From: Chitinophaga sp. S165
GTDB taxonomy: Bacteria; Bacteroidota; Bacteroidia; Chitinophagales; Chitinophagaceae
DNA length: 64,000 nucleotides
Assembly: GCF_003182155.1 (NCBI RefSeq)
Contig: NZ_QGTG01000006.1
Location: 1 to 64,000 of the forward strand
Reading direction: 5' to 3'
In this document: positions 1 through 8,740 of the stretch, piece by piece
Layout: each line of letters starts with the position of its first letter
How positions within the stretch are numbered: the stretch's first letter is position 1
Notes under the pieces: generated by a model
What the model was told of the DNA's origin: nothing
Databases searched by the model: none
What the model saw: the letters and a program-made list of their open reading frames with translations, nothing else
Position numbers and translations under genes: made by a program

Positions 1-285
1 GCAGTTTTAGGCCGTAACGGAGTAGATTGGTATTATAAAGCCACTGCGCTGCCTGCAGGCGGCAGGGTCATTGCGGCAGTGAAAGATCTGCCGGGGAATC
101 GAACTGTAAAGGAATTGCTGCTCACATAAAAAACCGCTTTCACGGTTTATGAATGGCTTCTTTCTGATGAAAGAACATTCCAAAATACGCTTTAATTTAC
201 CAGCCTGGCACCGATGGATGGCATAGACCCTAAAGATGTTGCTTTGACCCGTGAAAAAAAGTTTGCTTATGGACGTTACCTGTAA
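1..285 (+). pseudogene. C-terminal remnant of an unrecognised gene, two in-frame stops
   Basis: Frame 1 reads as protein-like sequence from the window edge to a TAA at 283-285, but TAA codons at 127-129 and 193-195 interrupt it. The three pieces have 42, 21 and 29 codons, stay in one frame, and all look like ordinary protein (for example VDWYYKATALPAGG, VYEWLLSDERTF and DGIDPKDVALTREKK). A hairpin terminator follows at 306-331, as expected if the gene once ended at 285. I do not recognise the family. The alternative is that a real gene simply ends at 127 and the rest is noncoding. Nothing suggests stop-codon recoding, which is not known for TAA in this phylum. Confidence 0.45.
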
Positions 286-305
286 CAATGCAAGACATCA
301 TCAAA

Positions 306-331
306 AGCCCCACGCAGGAACGCGCGGGGCT
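306..331 (+). terminator. Hairpin terminator after the left-edge gene
   Basis: AGCCCC-A-CGC pairs with GCG-C-GGGGCT around a six-base loop, with one internal mismatch. It lies about 20 bases after the last stop of the remnant. The following T run is weak. Confidence 0.6.
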
Positions 332-472
332 CATTTGGTCCTTCAATACGTTGGAATGTTTATCGAAAACAGAATGTTAAATAAGAAGCCTGCTAGTGAT
401 CCATAAAGATGGATGCTATCTCAAAAAAGATGGCCAGGCTATCGCATCTTGTATATTGTATATTCAGGAAAA

Positions 473-910
473 TCATTTAGCCTGAGTTGGCCTGGCAAAA
501 TGGTGGCATGCCAGTATATAACCCTTACTGAGGTATAAACGATGGGCCGGATGTAATGCAAATCCGCTATCTAGATGAACTGTGTTGACACCGTTTTCTT
601 CCGCTTCTTTATGTACATAATCAAGTAAGGCTCCTGCATAACCATGACCTCTGAACTCGGGTAAAGTAAAGAGATCATCCACATAAATTATTTTTCCCGT
701 GCGGAGCATGTTCATTGTTCTGTAGCCAATAAATGCTGCTGCTTTTTTATTGTCTGCAGAGGGAATATAAGCCAGTTCAAAGTACTCTTTCTCCATCATC
801 TCATAAGTTTGTTTTACGAAAGTGGCAGGATCAAGATTCTGACGGAACTGCAGGATCGCTTCCCTTGCAAATTCAATGTCTTCCAGCGTTTTTGCTTTTA
901 ATATCTGCAT
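473..910 (-). CDS. GNAT family N-acetyltransferase
   Basis: A 145-residue cytosolic acetyltransferase that would transfer an acetyl group from acetyl-CoA to an amine; the substrate is unknown. The acetyl-CoA binding motif A is visible as FRGHGYAGALLDYV at about residues 85-98 (R-x-x-G-x-G/A), preceded by the strand YVDDLFTLP. The C-terminal YLSKGY block is typical of the fold. I chose the ATG at 910 (MQILKAK) over an upstream TTG at 940, since GNAT domains start close to such a strand. The gene stands alone between the left-edge remnant and the MocR regulator. The family call is secure, the substrate is not. Confidence 0.85.
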   Translation of the reverse strand: MQILKAKTLEDIEFAREAILQFRQNLDPATFVKQTYEMMEKEYFELAYIPSADNKKAAAFIGYRTMNMLRTGKIIYVDDLFTLPEFRGHGYAGALLDYVHKEAEENGVNTVHLDSGFALHPAHRLYLSKGYILACHHFARPTQAK

Positions 911-1034
911 ATTCAGTCGTTTAAAGAATTTACGACGCAAAGTTAAAAGCGCAGAAAATAGCTGAATGGGACCAGATAATTATTTATGGATGTACCAGTA
1001 TTTTTTTATAAATTTTCCCGTGGAAAAGCCTGGA

Positions 1035-2513
1035 TCAATTACCTATGCTATCTGCAGATTTCCTTAAAATAGATATTGCTTCTTTCATATCTTCTTCATT
1101 AAGAGACGCGAACCCGAACCGGCATGCATTGAACCGGGCATCTTTACCTTTACTGTAAACACTGCCTGTTAGCGCTAAGCCCATGGTGCCGGCTTTGCTG
1201 AGTACCCTGATGAGCGGGTATTCCTGTTTGAACTTCAACCATAGCGCCATTCCTCCTGACGGCTTATTGAAAGCGACAATATCACCTAATTCACTTGTGA
1301 CCAGATCTGCGAGGAAGTCACATCTTTGTGCATATATCCTGTTGGATTTCTTTATGTGACGCATCAGTTCTCCGTTATCTATCAGGCCGGAAACGACATG
1401 TTCGATAACGACTTCTCCTCTCAGGTCAATGATCGTTCTTAGTTTCGCTGCCGCAATCAGGAACTCTTTTGTAGCGATGATATATCCCAGCCGGAAGGGT
1501 GTTCCCAATACTTTAGTGACAGATCCTATATAGATAATATTTCCTCCATGATCGCCACTTGCCAGGGGCAGATATGGGTCATATTGAAATTGGAAATCAT
1601 AATCATAGTCATCTTCAATTACGGCAATGTTATAAGCTGTTATCAGTTGCAGTAAATGGTTTCGCCGGTCTACGCTCATAGTGACGGTTGTCGGTTGGTG
1701 GTGATGAGGTATAACATACATCATCTTTATGTCGTTGTGTTTGAGCACTTCTTCCAGCTTTTCAGTGCACATTCCCTCATCATCTACCGGCACACGGATG
1801 AGTTGTGCACCAAGTTTCTCAAATGCCGCATCGGCAATAAAATAGCTCGGATCACTGACAATAACTTTATCTCCCGGCTTGATGATAAGCGATGCTGCAA
1901 TATAAATAGCCATCTGTGCACCCCGGGTAACAAGCAGGTTCTCTATTCCTATGTCTAAGCCCCTTGTCTGGTTAAGAAAGGAGCAGAGTGATCCTCTGAG
2001 TTCAATTGACCCGTCTGCATCCCCAAACGTACTGATTCTATTCAGGTTAGTATAATCGAGCACATTTCTGTATTCTTTTAAGATAGCTTCTGTAGGTAAA
2101 AGAGAGACGTCCGGGAAACCGTCATTTACGACAATACGGGCGCCGCTGGGAGGTTTCGTGAGACTAAAAAGCGTATCCATCTTGTCAAATCTGAAGCCGC
2201 TGCTTCCTTTATACGATCCTAATCTGTTCGTATTATACGACCTGGGTTTGACAACGGGTAAACGAAGTGAGACGGTGTAGCCTTTACGTGGCAAATTGTC
2301 GATCCAATCTTCTGTTACCAGGGCATTATAAGCGGCCATAATAGTTTTTCTGTGCAGCTGAAGATCATCGGCCAGCGTACGGGTACTTGGAAGCTCAGTG
2401 CCCGGAAGAAGTTTTCCCTCCTGGATCAGGCTAATAAGCTGGAGCGCAAGTTGTTTGTACACTGCTACGTTACTTTTCTTATCTATGACAATTAGATTTT
2501 TATACGGAAGCAT
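1035..2513 (-). CDS. MocR/PdxR-type GntR regulator with aminotransferase domain
   Basis: A 492-residue transcription factor of the MocR group: a GntR winged helix (about residues 16-83, with the LPSTRTLADDL and HRKTIMAAYNAL helices) joined to a fold-type I aminotransferase domain. The PLP lysine lies in SVTKVLG (K334), and IEDDYDYDF carries the aspartate that contacts the PLP ring. MocR proteins use PLP, alone or with an amino compound, as effector rather than for catalysis. The ATG at 2513 was preferred to the TTG at 2579. It diverges from the DoxX and azoreductase genes, which MocR proteins commonly control. The HHHQPTT loop differs slightly from the usual PxHQxP form. Confidence 0.9.
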   Translation of the reverse strand: MLPYKNLIVIDKKSNVAVYKQLALQLISLIQEGKLLPGTELPSTRTLADDLQLHRKTIMAAYNALVTEDWIDNLPRKGYTVSLRLPVVKPRSYNTNRLGSYKGSSGFRFDKMDTLFSLTKPPSGARIVVNDGFPDVSLLPTEAILKEYRNVLDYTNLNRISTFGDADGSIELRGSLCSFLNQTRGLDIGIENLLVTRGAQMAIYIAASLIIKPGDKVIVSDPSYFIADAAFEKLGAQLIRVPVDDEGMCTEKLEEVLKHNDIKMMYVIPHHHQPTTVTMSVDRRNHLLQLITAYNIAVIEDDYDYDFQFQYDPYLPLASGDHGGNIIYIGSVTKVLGTPFRLGYIIATKEFLIAAAKLRTIIDLRGEVVIEHVVSGLIDNGELMRHIKKSNRIYAQRCDFLADLVTSELGDIVAFNKPSGGMALWLKFKQEYPLIRVLSKAGTMGLALTGSVYSKGKDARFNACRFGFASLNEEDMKEAISILRKSADSIGN

Positions 2514-2644
2514 AAGCCGAAATTGATGTATCACATGGTTGACAGATACCGAAGATAGGCATGGTTCAGGTGAATTCAAAAATGGCGAAATATCGTGAAG
2601 ATACAGGCGTCTGAAACTAAACGCTTGTTCAAATATTATTAACT

Positions 2645-2657
2645 ACTGGACTACCTG
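2645..2657. promoter_or_regulatory. Possible MocR operator in the divergent region
   Basis: The 2514-2727 region contains two direct ACTAC copies eight bases apart, the second within CTGGACTACCTG. MocR-family regulators such as TauR are known to bind direct repeats with a CTGGAC-like core. The assignment to this regulator is inference. Confidence 0.3.
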
Positions 2658-2698
2658 AATATACATATCTGGCACCCCATCAACACAGCCTGCCGCAA

Positions 2699-2706
2699 TA
2701 CTTTTG
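2699..2706 (+). promoter_or_regulatory. -7 element TACTTTTG for the doxX-azoR pair
   Basis: Matches the Bacteroidota sigma-ABfr -7 consensus TAnnTTTG, 21 bases upstream of the DoxX start. No good -33 TTTG is visible 19 bases upstream, which would fit a promoter that needs an activator. Confidence 0.45.
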
Positions 2707-2727
2707 TAGATATAAAATGTAGCTCAT

Positions 2728-3159
2728 ATGAAAGGAATACATCCGCTTGCACAATTATTATTGCGACTGGCTTTAGGTATAGGATTTCTATTACCTGTAA
2801 TGGACAGGATCGGCTGGTTAGGTGCTCCGGGGGCAAAAGGCGTGGCATGGGGTAACTGGAATAACTTTGTTGCCTATACACACACGCTTGTGCCATATGT
2901 AAACCTTGCTACGGCGTCTTTCCTGGGCCTCATGGCAACTGCAGGAGAGGCAATATTTGCAATCATGCTGATCATAGGATATAAAACAAGGATGGCCGCA
3001 TATGGTAGTTTTGCCCTTACCCTCATCTTCGCTTTAAGCATGTTGTTTTTTGCTGACTACAGAGCGCCATTTACATACGCTGTGTTTGTGGTGAGTTTTT
3101 CAAGTTTGCTGCTGGCTGCTGCTCCCGGATATCCCTGGAGTATTGATGCAAAAAGATAG
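2728..3159 (+). CDS. DoxX family membrane protein
   Basis: A 143-residue inner-membrane protein with about four hydrophobic segments (roughly residues 8-25, 60-82, 88-108 and 113-133). It has the usual DoxX start, a helix with LLLRLALGIGFLLPV, and the later GEAIFAIMLIIGY segment. DoxX proteins are small quinone- or redox-linked membrane proteins of uncertain biochemical role, often next to azoreductases and MocR regulators. It is followed 50 bases later by the azoreductase, so the two are probably co-transcribed under the divergent MocR regulator. Confidence 0.85.
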   Translation: MKGIHPLAQLLLRLALGIGFLLPVMDRIGWLGAPGAKGVAWGNWNNFVAYTHTLVPYVNLATASFLGLMATAGEAIFAIMLIIGYKTRMAAYGSFALTLIFALSMLFFADYRAPFTYAVFVVSFSSLLLAAAPGYPWSIDAKR

Positions 3160-3209
3160 AATAGACAGGTTTACTAAATCGACCGACATAAATCTCTAAA
3201 ATTAACGTA

Positions 3210-3833
3210 ATGGGCAGAGTATTGGTTATTAACGCCAGCGCAAGGAAAGACAGATCTCTTAGCAGGTATTTAACGGAAGTGTTTATTGAGAAATGGAAAG
3301 GAAAGAATCCGGAAGACAGTGTGGTTCATCGTGAGGTAGGAAGGGAAAATATACCACACGTTTCGGAGGCCTGGATAGCAGGTGCTTTCAAACCTGCAGG
3401 ATTAAGAACAGCAGAAGATTTTGCGGCGCTTGAAGTCAGCAATAAGTTGATCAGCGAATTAAAGGACGCAGATGTTATTGTTTTGGGAACGCCTATGTAC
3501 AACTGGTCAATTCCAAGTGCACTGAAAGCTTATTTCGACCAGGTTCTCAGAGTAAATGAAACAGTATTGATCAATCCCAAAGCTGAAAGCCCATATACGG
3601 GGTTGTTGAAGAATAAAAAGGCTTACCTGTTCCTTGTACGTGGGAATGCAGGATACGGACCAGGGGAGTATCTCCAGCATTTGAATTTCCAGACCGAATA
3701 TTTAAAGACCGTATTCAACATCATGGGGATCGATGATGTAGAAGTAGTTATTTTAGATGGTGCTGCTCATGGTGAAGAGGAGTTAGCCATCACACTTGCT
3801 GCAGCCCAGGTAAAGATATCAGAGCTGATCTGA
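3210..3833 (+). CDS. azoR: FMN-dependent NADH-azoreductase
   Basis: A 207-residue flavodoxin-like NAD(P)H:quinone or azo reductase. The N-terminal strand and phosphate loop are visible as VLVINASARKDRSLSRYL (FMN phosphate binding). The family signature GTPMYNWSIPSALKAYFDQVLR is at about residues 95-116, and the second flavin loop at LVRGNAGYG. Members are homodimers that reduce quinones and azo compounds by two electrons using NADH. It lies directly after DoxX and ahead of a strong terminator, and completes a two-gene quinone-stress unit. Confidence 0.9.
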   Translation: MGRVLVINASARKDRSLSRYLTEVFIEKWKGKNPEDSVVHREVGRENIPHVSEAWIAGAFKPAGLRTAEDFAALEVSNKLISELKDADVIVLGTPMYNWSIPSALKAYFDQVLRVNETVLINPKAESPYTGLLKNKKAYLFLVRGNAGYGPGEYLQHLNFQTEYLKTVFNIMGIDDVEVVILDGAAHGEEELAITLAAAQVKISELI

Positions 3834-3866
3834 TTCATTGTGTGTATTTTAAGTTTAGGTTTTAAG

Positions 3867-3892
3867 AAAAGGCTTCGGTATCGGAGCCTTTT
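3867..3892 (+). terminator. Terminator after azoR
   Basis: AAAAGGCTTCGG pairs with TCGGAGCCTTTT, a 12-bp stem with two G-T wobbles, and the T run lies within the stem end. It is placed 33 bases after the azoreductase stop. Confidence 0.8.
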
Positions 3893-3965
3893 CTCAATAT
3901 ATGAATAGTTTGTTATTACATCCGTCTCAACCACTGATAACAATGCGTAATGTGTTTAATGGCAG

Positions 3966-4805
3966 TTAAAAATCTGTAGAGAGTGTGATCTCTTTATTAG
4001 CTGCTATGCCGGTCTGTAACATATCTATTTTGTAATTGGCATATTGCAATGCATCTGCACCTAATAACAGACGAAGAGGTGGCTCGCTCAATCTTGATGT
4101 AGCCAGAATTACCCCAGCTATTTTTGCAGGATCGCCGGGCTGGTTACCTGGGATGTCTTCCATATGTTTGCGCCTTTCTTCCTCAATAGCGGTATATGCT
4201 GTAATCGGATTTTTCGGATGAACGATAGCTCCGGACTTGAGAAAGTTGGTACGAACATATCCGGGTTCAATGATTGTTACATGAATACCGAAGGATTGCA
4301 CTTCTTGTGCTAATGCTTCAGACAGACCTTCCACAGCGAATTTAGTGCTACAATACAATCCCCAGGCTGCGCCAGAGATCAGGCCGAAAACAGACGATAA
4401 ATTGAAGATATGCCCCGATCCTGCTGCTCTCATATGGGGCAATATAGCACGGGTCACATTTAAGAGGCCAAACACGTTGATATCAAAGATAGCCTGTACT
4501 TCATCTGCGGATGTTTCTTCAATACCGCCAATCAAACCATAGCCGGCATTATTCACCAGTACATCGATGGATTTAAATTGTGCGATCGTCTGCGCTACAG
4601 CTTTGCCAACACTCGCCTCATCCGCAACATCGACCTGCAGAGGAAGAAACTGAGAGGAAGTAGTATCAATAGCGCTTTTAACTGTTTGAAGATTGCGCCC
4701 GGTTACAGCAACGTTATGTCCATCGGCAAGTAGTTGTTTTACCAGTTCAAGTCCGATCCCCTGTGAACCACCCGTTATAAACCATGTTTGTTTTTGCGTT
4801 CCCAT
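3966..4805 (-). CDS. Short-chain dehydrogenase/reductase
   Basis: A 279-residue classical SDR oxidoreductase using NAD(P)H on an unknown carbonyl or alcohol. The cofactor loop is GGSQGIG (about residues 11-17), followed by VNNAG near residue 86. The catalytic Ser lies in LSSVFG, and the Tyr/Lys pair in YCSTK. The TGR after the second strand suggests a preference for NADP(H). It follows the AraC regulator on the same strand after a 97-base gap, so that regulator is its likely controller. Similar AraC-plus-SDR pairs are frequent in Bacteroidota. Confidence 0.9.
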   Translation of the reverse strand: MGTQKQTWFITGGSQGIGLELVKQLLADGHNVAVTGRNLQTVKSAIDTTSSQFLPLQVDVADEASVGKAVAQTIAQFKSIDVLVNNAGYGLIGGIEETSADEVQAIFDINVFGLLNVTRAILPHMRAAGSGHIFNLSSVFGLISGAAWGLYCSTKFAVEGLSEALAQEVQSFGIHVTIIEPGYVRTNFLKSGAIVHPKNPITAYTAIEEERRKHMEDIPGNQPGDPAKIAGVILATSRLSEPPLRLLLGADALQYANYKIDMLQTGIAANKEITLSTDF

Positions 4806-4902
4806 AATTTTTTGTTTAAGATTTATGGTACAAAGAAACTTACATTGGCCCGGGTGGCATTTAATCGGATAACAGGAATAATTGTGAGTTTCAAATATTC
4901 AT

Positions 4903-5832
4903 TCAGGCAACCTCTTTTTTCCGGTATTTGGATGGGGATATGCGCTCTTTTCTGTTAAAGAAGGAAGTGAAAGCGGCTTGTTCAGAGAAGCCCAGGGTAT
5001 AGCTGATAGTGTTAATGTCCCAATCGGTTTGTAATAACAGTACTTTGGCTTCATAGAGCAATCTGTCCTGTATATGCTCTCTCAATGTTTTCCCCGTTTG
5101 ATTCTTGACCAGGGAATTCAGGTAATTGGGATGCACATGCAACTGATCCGCAAACTCTCCCGCTGTTTTGATTTTTACGACATCATCGGTAGTCTTTACC
5201 TGGAAGGTAGATTCCAGCAGAGAGAGAAATCCGTGTATATAACGATAACTTTCGGGCACAGCCACGTCAGCGAGGTTTCTGCCAGCTCTCTGGGCTTCCA
5301 GCAGGATCATCTGCAAATGCAAAAGTATGGCCTGTTTTTTATCTTCATTATGTCCACGGTCTTCCGTCCATATTAGTTCGAAATACCGGTTAATATTAGA
5401 AGATTGTGTGTCCGTTAATTGAACGACCGCTTTGGCCGGCTGAAAGTAAGGGTAGTTCCTTAATAACTGCAGCAGGTGTGGTTCCTGTTCCAGATAATCA
5501 GGATGGATAAGGCAAAAGTGCCCGCGTGTTTCTGTTGATGTAGTTTGCCAGGACATGATCTCATCCGGGTGTAGGAATGCGATTTCGCCGGCATTCATAA
5601 CATATTGATGCAGCCCTACGGTGAGCACACCTGTTCCTGATGCCATATGAAAGATCTTGTAAAATTGCCTTCTGTTCGGAGATATATAATCTTTAACGGG
5701 GTAGCGCTCTCTGTTCTCTACGACAAAAAGATTGGCATCCGGAGGATACTGCTCCACGGTCAGAAAAGGAACTTTAAAGTTTACCTCAGTAAATGTTTCC
5801 AGTCCCAGGCGGGGGATATCTGATCTTTCCAT
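4903..5832 (-). CDS. AraC family transcriptional regulator
   Basis: A 309-residue regulator. The N-terminal half (about 20-110) is a cupin-like sensor domain, with YVMNAGEIAFLHPDEI as the barrel turn. The C-terminal 100 residues hold two helix-turn-helix motifs: AGEFADQLHVHPNYLNSLVK, then INTISYTLGFSEQAAFTSFFNRKERISPSKYR, which is the AraC signature. It probably binds upstream of the SDR gene just downstream and its own promoter. The effector cannot be read from the sequence. Confidence 0.9.
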   Translation of the reverse strand: MERSDIPRLGLETFTEVNFKVPFLTVEQYPPDANLFVVENRERYPVKDYISPNRRQFYKIFHMASGTGVLTVGLHQYVMNAGEIAFLHPDEIMSWQTTSTETRGHFCLIHPDYLEQEPHLLQLLRNYPYFQPAKAVVQLTDTQSSNINRYFELIWTEDRGHNEDKKQAILLHLQMILLEAQRAGRNLADVAVPESYRYIHGFLSLLESTFQVKTTDDVVKIKTAGEFADQLHVHPNYLNSLVKNQTGKTLREHIQDRLLYEAKVLLLQTDWDINTISYTLGFSEQAAFTSFFNRKERISPSKYRKKEVA

Positions 5833-5902
5833 ACCCCTAAATTACAAATTTAGGTTAGCCCGACCACCACTTTTGGGGATATTGCAAAGTGTTGTATTTC
5901 AG

Positions 5903-5910
5903 TACTTTTG
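5903..5910 (+). promoter_or_regulatory. -7 element TACTTTTG
   Basis: A TAnnTTTG match with a TTG at 5882-5884 spaced about 18 bases upstream. It would start an mRNA near 5917 and give a leader of roughly 140 bases to the unknown gene at 6055. Confidence 0.4.
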
Positions 5911-6054
5911 GGTGCCTGACAATGTTATCTTGGGTGATTGATGACAGGCAGGTGCGGGATTGAGTCATATCCAGGGGAATATCATTACCCGGGGCGGCAT
6001 TGTCCGGGACAGTATAGGGACAGTATAAATGGATACATACAAAAATTAAATAAG

Positions 6055-6804
6055 ATGGGAAGGGACCATGTAAACAGCAATGACAACGGAAAGGGCGCTG
6101 ACATATTTAATGATGTACCCGGTATGGTTGAAAAAGTGATACGCAAGCTTGAACAAGGCATAAAAGACATAGAGCAGCATAACAACGGGTACTCAGGTTC
6201 TGAAAAGACGGACTTAAGCGGCTTTGATACCACCGTAAAGAGAATAACGCACCTCAGAACGACTGTAGCCGGTTTTAATGAAAAAAGAGAGCATAAAACG
6301 TTCAGAACTGCTGACGGTGGCACAGGCGATCCTAAAAATGCTGATAAGTTTTCGAACTTTTCAAAGGATACGCTGCTGAAAATTGACCGCTTATGTGAGA
6401 TTAATTTTCTGAATGATACGTATGCACTCAGTAAGATGAAAAACTCAGATTGGAACGCTGTAGCGTATTGCAGGAAGTTCCAGAATGAAGAACATGTGCT
6501 GGAACATACTTTCGATAATATGGCATTCAAAGCAAGACGGGCATCACTGGAAGCTGGCGACAAAAAACTTGTAGGCAAGTTTGATCAATGGCATAAGGAG
6601 GCGGAAAAGTTGCTCTTCGAAATTTTTAAAGAATTGACAGCTGTGGTGGAACATTTTTATAGCGTCAAAAACAGCATGTTAAGAAAGAGAAAAGGTGAGT
6701 TTACATCGAATCTTCCCAAACCGTTCAATAACGGATATGATTCAAAGAACGTGAAACCTGACAACGGAAGGCAGGCAAAACTGAAGGCAATGGGTAGAGG
6801 GTAA
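6055..6804 (+). CDS. Hypothetical helical cytosolic protein
   Basis: A 249-residue protein that I do not recognise. The open frame reaches back to 5938, but those first 39 codons are rich in Gly, Pro and Tyr, unlike the rest. The ATG at 6055 (MGRDHVNSND), preceded by an A-rich stretch, is the better start. The protein is highly charged, with long amphipathic helices (for example MVEKVIRKLEQGIKDIEQH and FDQWHKEAEKLLFEIFKEL) and a basic Lys/Arg/Asn tail. It has no signal peptide, membrane segment or known catalytic motif. It is transcribed alone, divergent from AraC. Confidence 0.7.
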   Translation: MGRDHVNSNDNGKGADIFNDVPGMVEKVIRKLEQGIKDIEQHNNGYSGSEKTDLSGFDTTVKRITHLRTTVAGFNEKREHKTFRTADGGTGDPKNADKFSNFSKDTLLKIDRLCEINFLNDTYALSKMKNSDWNAVAYCRKFQNEEHVLEHTFDNMAFKARRASLEAGDKKLVGKFDQWHKEAEKLLFEIFKELTAVVEHFYSVKNSMLRKRKGEFTSNLPKPFNNGYDSKNVKPDNGRQAKLKAMGRG

Positions 6805-6914
6805 TAAATGAGGGACCATATATGCAGGTTAACTTTTTTGGATTAATTTGTCCGGCAGATGGGTTGGTAGTAGTACAGATTCCGCCTGTTCTATTGAAAT
6901 AATTATTCCGCATT

Positions 6915-8666
6915 ATGGTTAAAAACTTACTTTTTTTACTTGCATTCGTATGTGTTGAAGCTACGACCTATGCACAGGTCTCTTATGACTGGCATGAGGC
7001 CCAATGGGCCGTAGGTATTTGTGAACAGGATACCGGCCATATTTTTCATCGTTTACCTGCAAGACTTGAATCAAAGGTATCCGCTGGTGTATGGAGGCAA
7101 TCCACACAGAGCGCGGGTGAATACCTGCATTTCAAAACTACCGCCCGCAATTTTGTTATAAGATATGCGGTCGCGGGAAAAAATTATGCAATGCCTCATA
7201 TGCCTGCTACAGGTGTAAGCGGAATAGATTTGTTTGGAAAAGATGTACATGGCGGATGGAATTGGGCGCCACCAGGGAAATATTCCTTCGGAGATACCTG
7301 CGTGTATGAATATCGCAATCTTAGCATAGATGCAGGCGGACTGGCAGATTTCTACCTGTACCTGCCATTATATAGTGAATTGCGGTGGATCACCATAGGC
7401 GTGCCTGAGGGGCAAAAATTTGAATATAGCAGGCCGGATAAGGATAAACCTATCGTAGCATATGGTACATCTATCATGCAGGGAGCAGTAGCGTCAAGGG
7501 CGGGAATGGCGTGGACGAATATACTGGAGAGGAATATAAGCCGGAAAGTGATCAACCTCGGATTTAGCGGTAATGGCCGTTTTGATGTTCCTGTATTTGA
7601 TGTGATGGCCGGCGTCGACGCGAAACTTTATATACTGGATTGTATGCCCAATCTTGTAAATAAGACGTCCTTTCCGTTAGATACAGTACGGAATCGTTTG
7701 ATGTATGGCATAAACAAACTGCGTGAACAACACCCTGATGTACCCATTCTATTGGCAGAACATGCTGCGGGCAACATGCCTCTGGGTATGGATACCGCAA
7801 AGATCAACGCATATCATGAAGCCAGTAATACCATCACCGAAATATTTAATGGATTGAAGAAAGATGGTATAAAGGAACTTTATATGTTGACAGAAAAGGA
7901 GATCAACTTTGATGTTAACAGTACCACCGACGGTGTACATCCCGACGATTATGGTATGGTCCAATATGCGTTGGCTTATGAGAAGAAGGTCCGTGAGATA
8001 TTACATGAGCCTAAGGGAGAACTGTCAACACAATACGCTGTTGAACAATACCGGGATGGCTATGACTGGAGAAAAAGGCATGAAGATGTTATCTCTAATA
8101 TTGAGAAGACCAATCCCCAGGTCGTCATCTTCGCCAATTCAATTATTAACTATTGGGGTGGAGAACCCAAAGGAGAAAAAGTAGCCGGTCGGGGAGAGGC
8201 CGCCTGGCAGCAATATATGGCGCCGTTGCATGTGCAGAATGCCGGCTTTGGCTGGGATAGAATAGAAAACGTACTCTGGCGTGTATATCATGGAGAACTG
8301 GACCATTTTAAGGGAAATAAGATCGTTATTATGATCGGTACCAATAACCTCGGCTTAAATAAGGATGAAGAGATCATTAAAGGGCTTACTTTTCTTGTAC
8401 AACAGATACGATACAGGAAACCGGCAGCTACCATTTTAATAGGCGGTATCCTTCCCCGCGGTGATATGATACAACGGGTGTTGCAGATAAACCCAAAAAT
8501 AAAGGCAATGGCAGCGGCAAACGGATGTAAGTTTTTTGACCTTTCTAAAAGCTTCATGAATGGCAGCGCGCTGAATGATGCGTTGTTCACGGGCGATAGA
8601 CTGCACCCAAATGAAAAGGGATACCAGGTATTGGGTGAGCAAGTGAGCGGAGTGCTGAAGAAATAG
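6915..8666 (+). CDS. Tandem double SGNH/GDSL hydrolase, secreted
   Basis: A 583-residue exported protein with two esterase domains. A signal peptide (about 1-20, ending TYAQ) is followed by a beta-rich accessory domain (about 25-170) of the kind that precedes SGNH esterases. Domain 1 has the nucleophile in YGTSIMQG (S186), GFSGNG as the oxyanion Gly/Asn block, and DGVHPDD (D339, H342). Domain 2 resembles PAF-acetylhydrolase: FANSIINYW (S409), IGTNN, and GDRLHP (D561, H564). Both catalytic sets look complete. Such enzymes deacetylate or de-esterify carbohydrates outside the cytoplasm; the substrate here is unknown. Confidence 0.85.
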   Translation: MVKNLLFLLAFVCVEATTYAQVSYDWHEAQWAVGICEQDTGHIFHRLPARLESKVSAGVWRQSTQSAGEYLHFKTTARNFVIRYAVAGKNYAMPHMPATGVSGIDLFGKDVHGGWNWAPPGKYSFGDTCVYEYRNLSIDAGGLADFYLYLPLYSELRWITIGVPEGQKFEYSRPDKDKPIVAYGTSIMQGAVASRAGMAWTNILERNISRKVINLGFSGNGRFDVPVFDVMAGVDAKLYILDCMPNLVNKTSFPLDTVRNRLMYGINKLREQHPDVPILLAEHAAGNMPLGMDTAKINAYHEASNTITEIFNGLKKDGIKELYMLTEKEINFDVNSTTDGVHPDDYGMVQYALAYEKKVREILHEPKGELSTQYAVEQYRDGYDWRKRHEDVISNIEKTNPQVVIFANSIINYWGGEPKGEKVAGRGEAAWQQYMAPLHVQNAGFGWDRIENVLWRVYHGELDHFKGNKIVIMIGTNNLGLNKDEEIIKGLTFLVQQIRYRKPAATILIGGILPRGDMIQRVLQINPKIKAMAAANGCKFFDLSKSFMNGSALNDALFTGDRLHPNEKGYQVLGEQVSGVLKK

Positions 8667-8689
8667 AGAGCCTCATAGCAAAGGACATA

Positions 8690-8726
8690 AAAAAGGACAG
8701 CAGGTTTATAACTGGCTGTCCTTTTT
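8690..8726. terminator. Bidirectional terminator
   Basis: AAAAAGGACAGC pairs perfectly with GCTGTCCTTTTT between the convergent SGNH and antiporter genes. A and T runs on both sides suit termination in both directions. Confidence 0.85.
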
Positions 8727-8740
8727 AATTATGCTAATGA

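Noticed and set aside
127..195. Stop-codon readthrough or recoding of the left-edge gene
   Set aside because: Both interruptions are TAA, which also ends many intact genes here, and no recoding signal is apparent.
7..288. Minus-strand open frame of 93 codons at the left edge
   Set aside because: It is antisense to the plus-strand remnant, is rich in Cys, Arg and Ser without any domain, and has no promoter or ribosome site that I could see.
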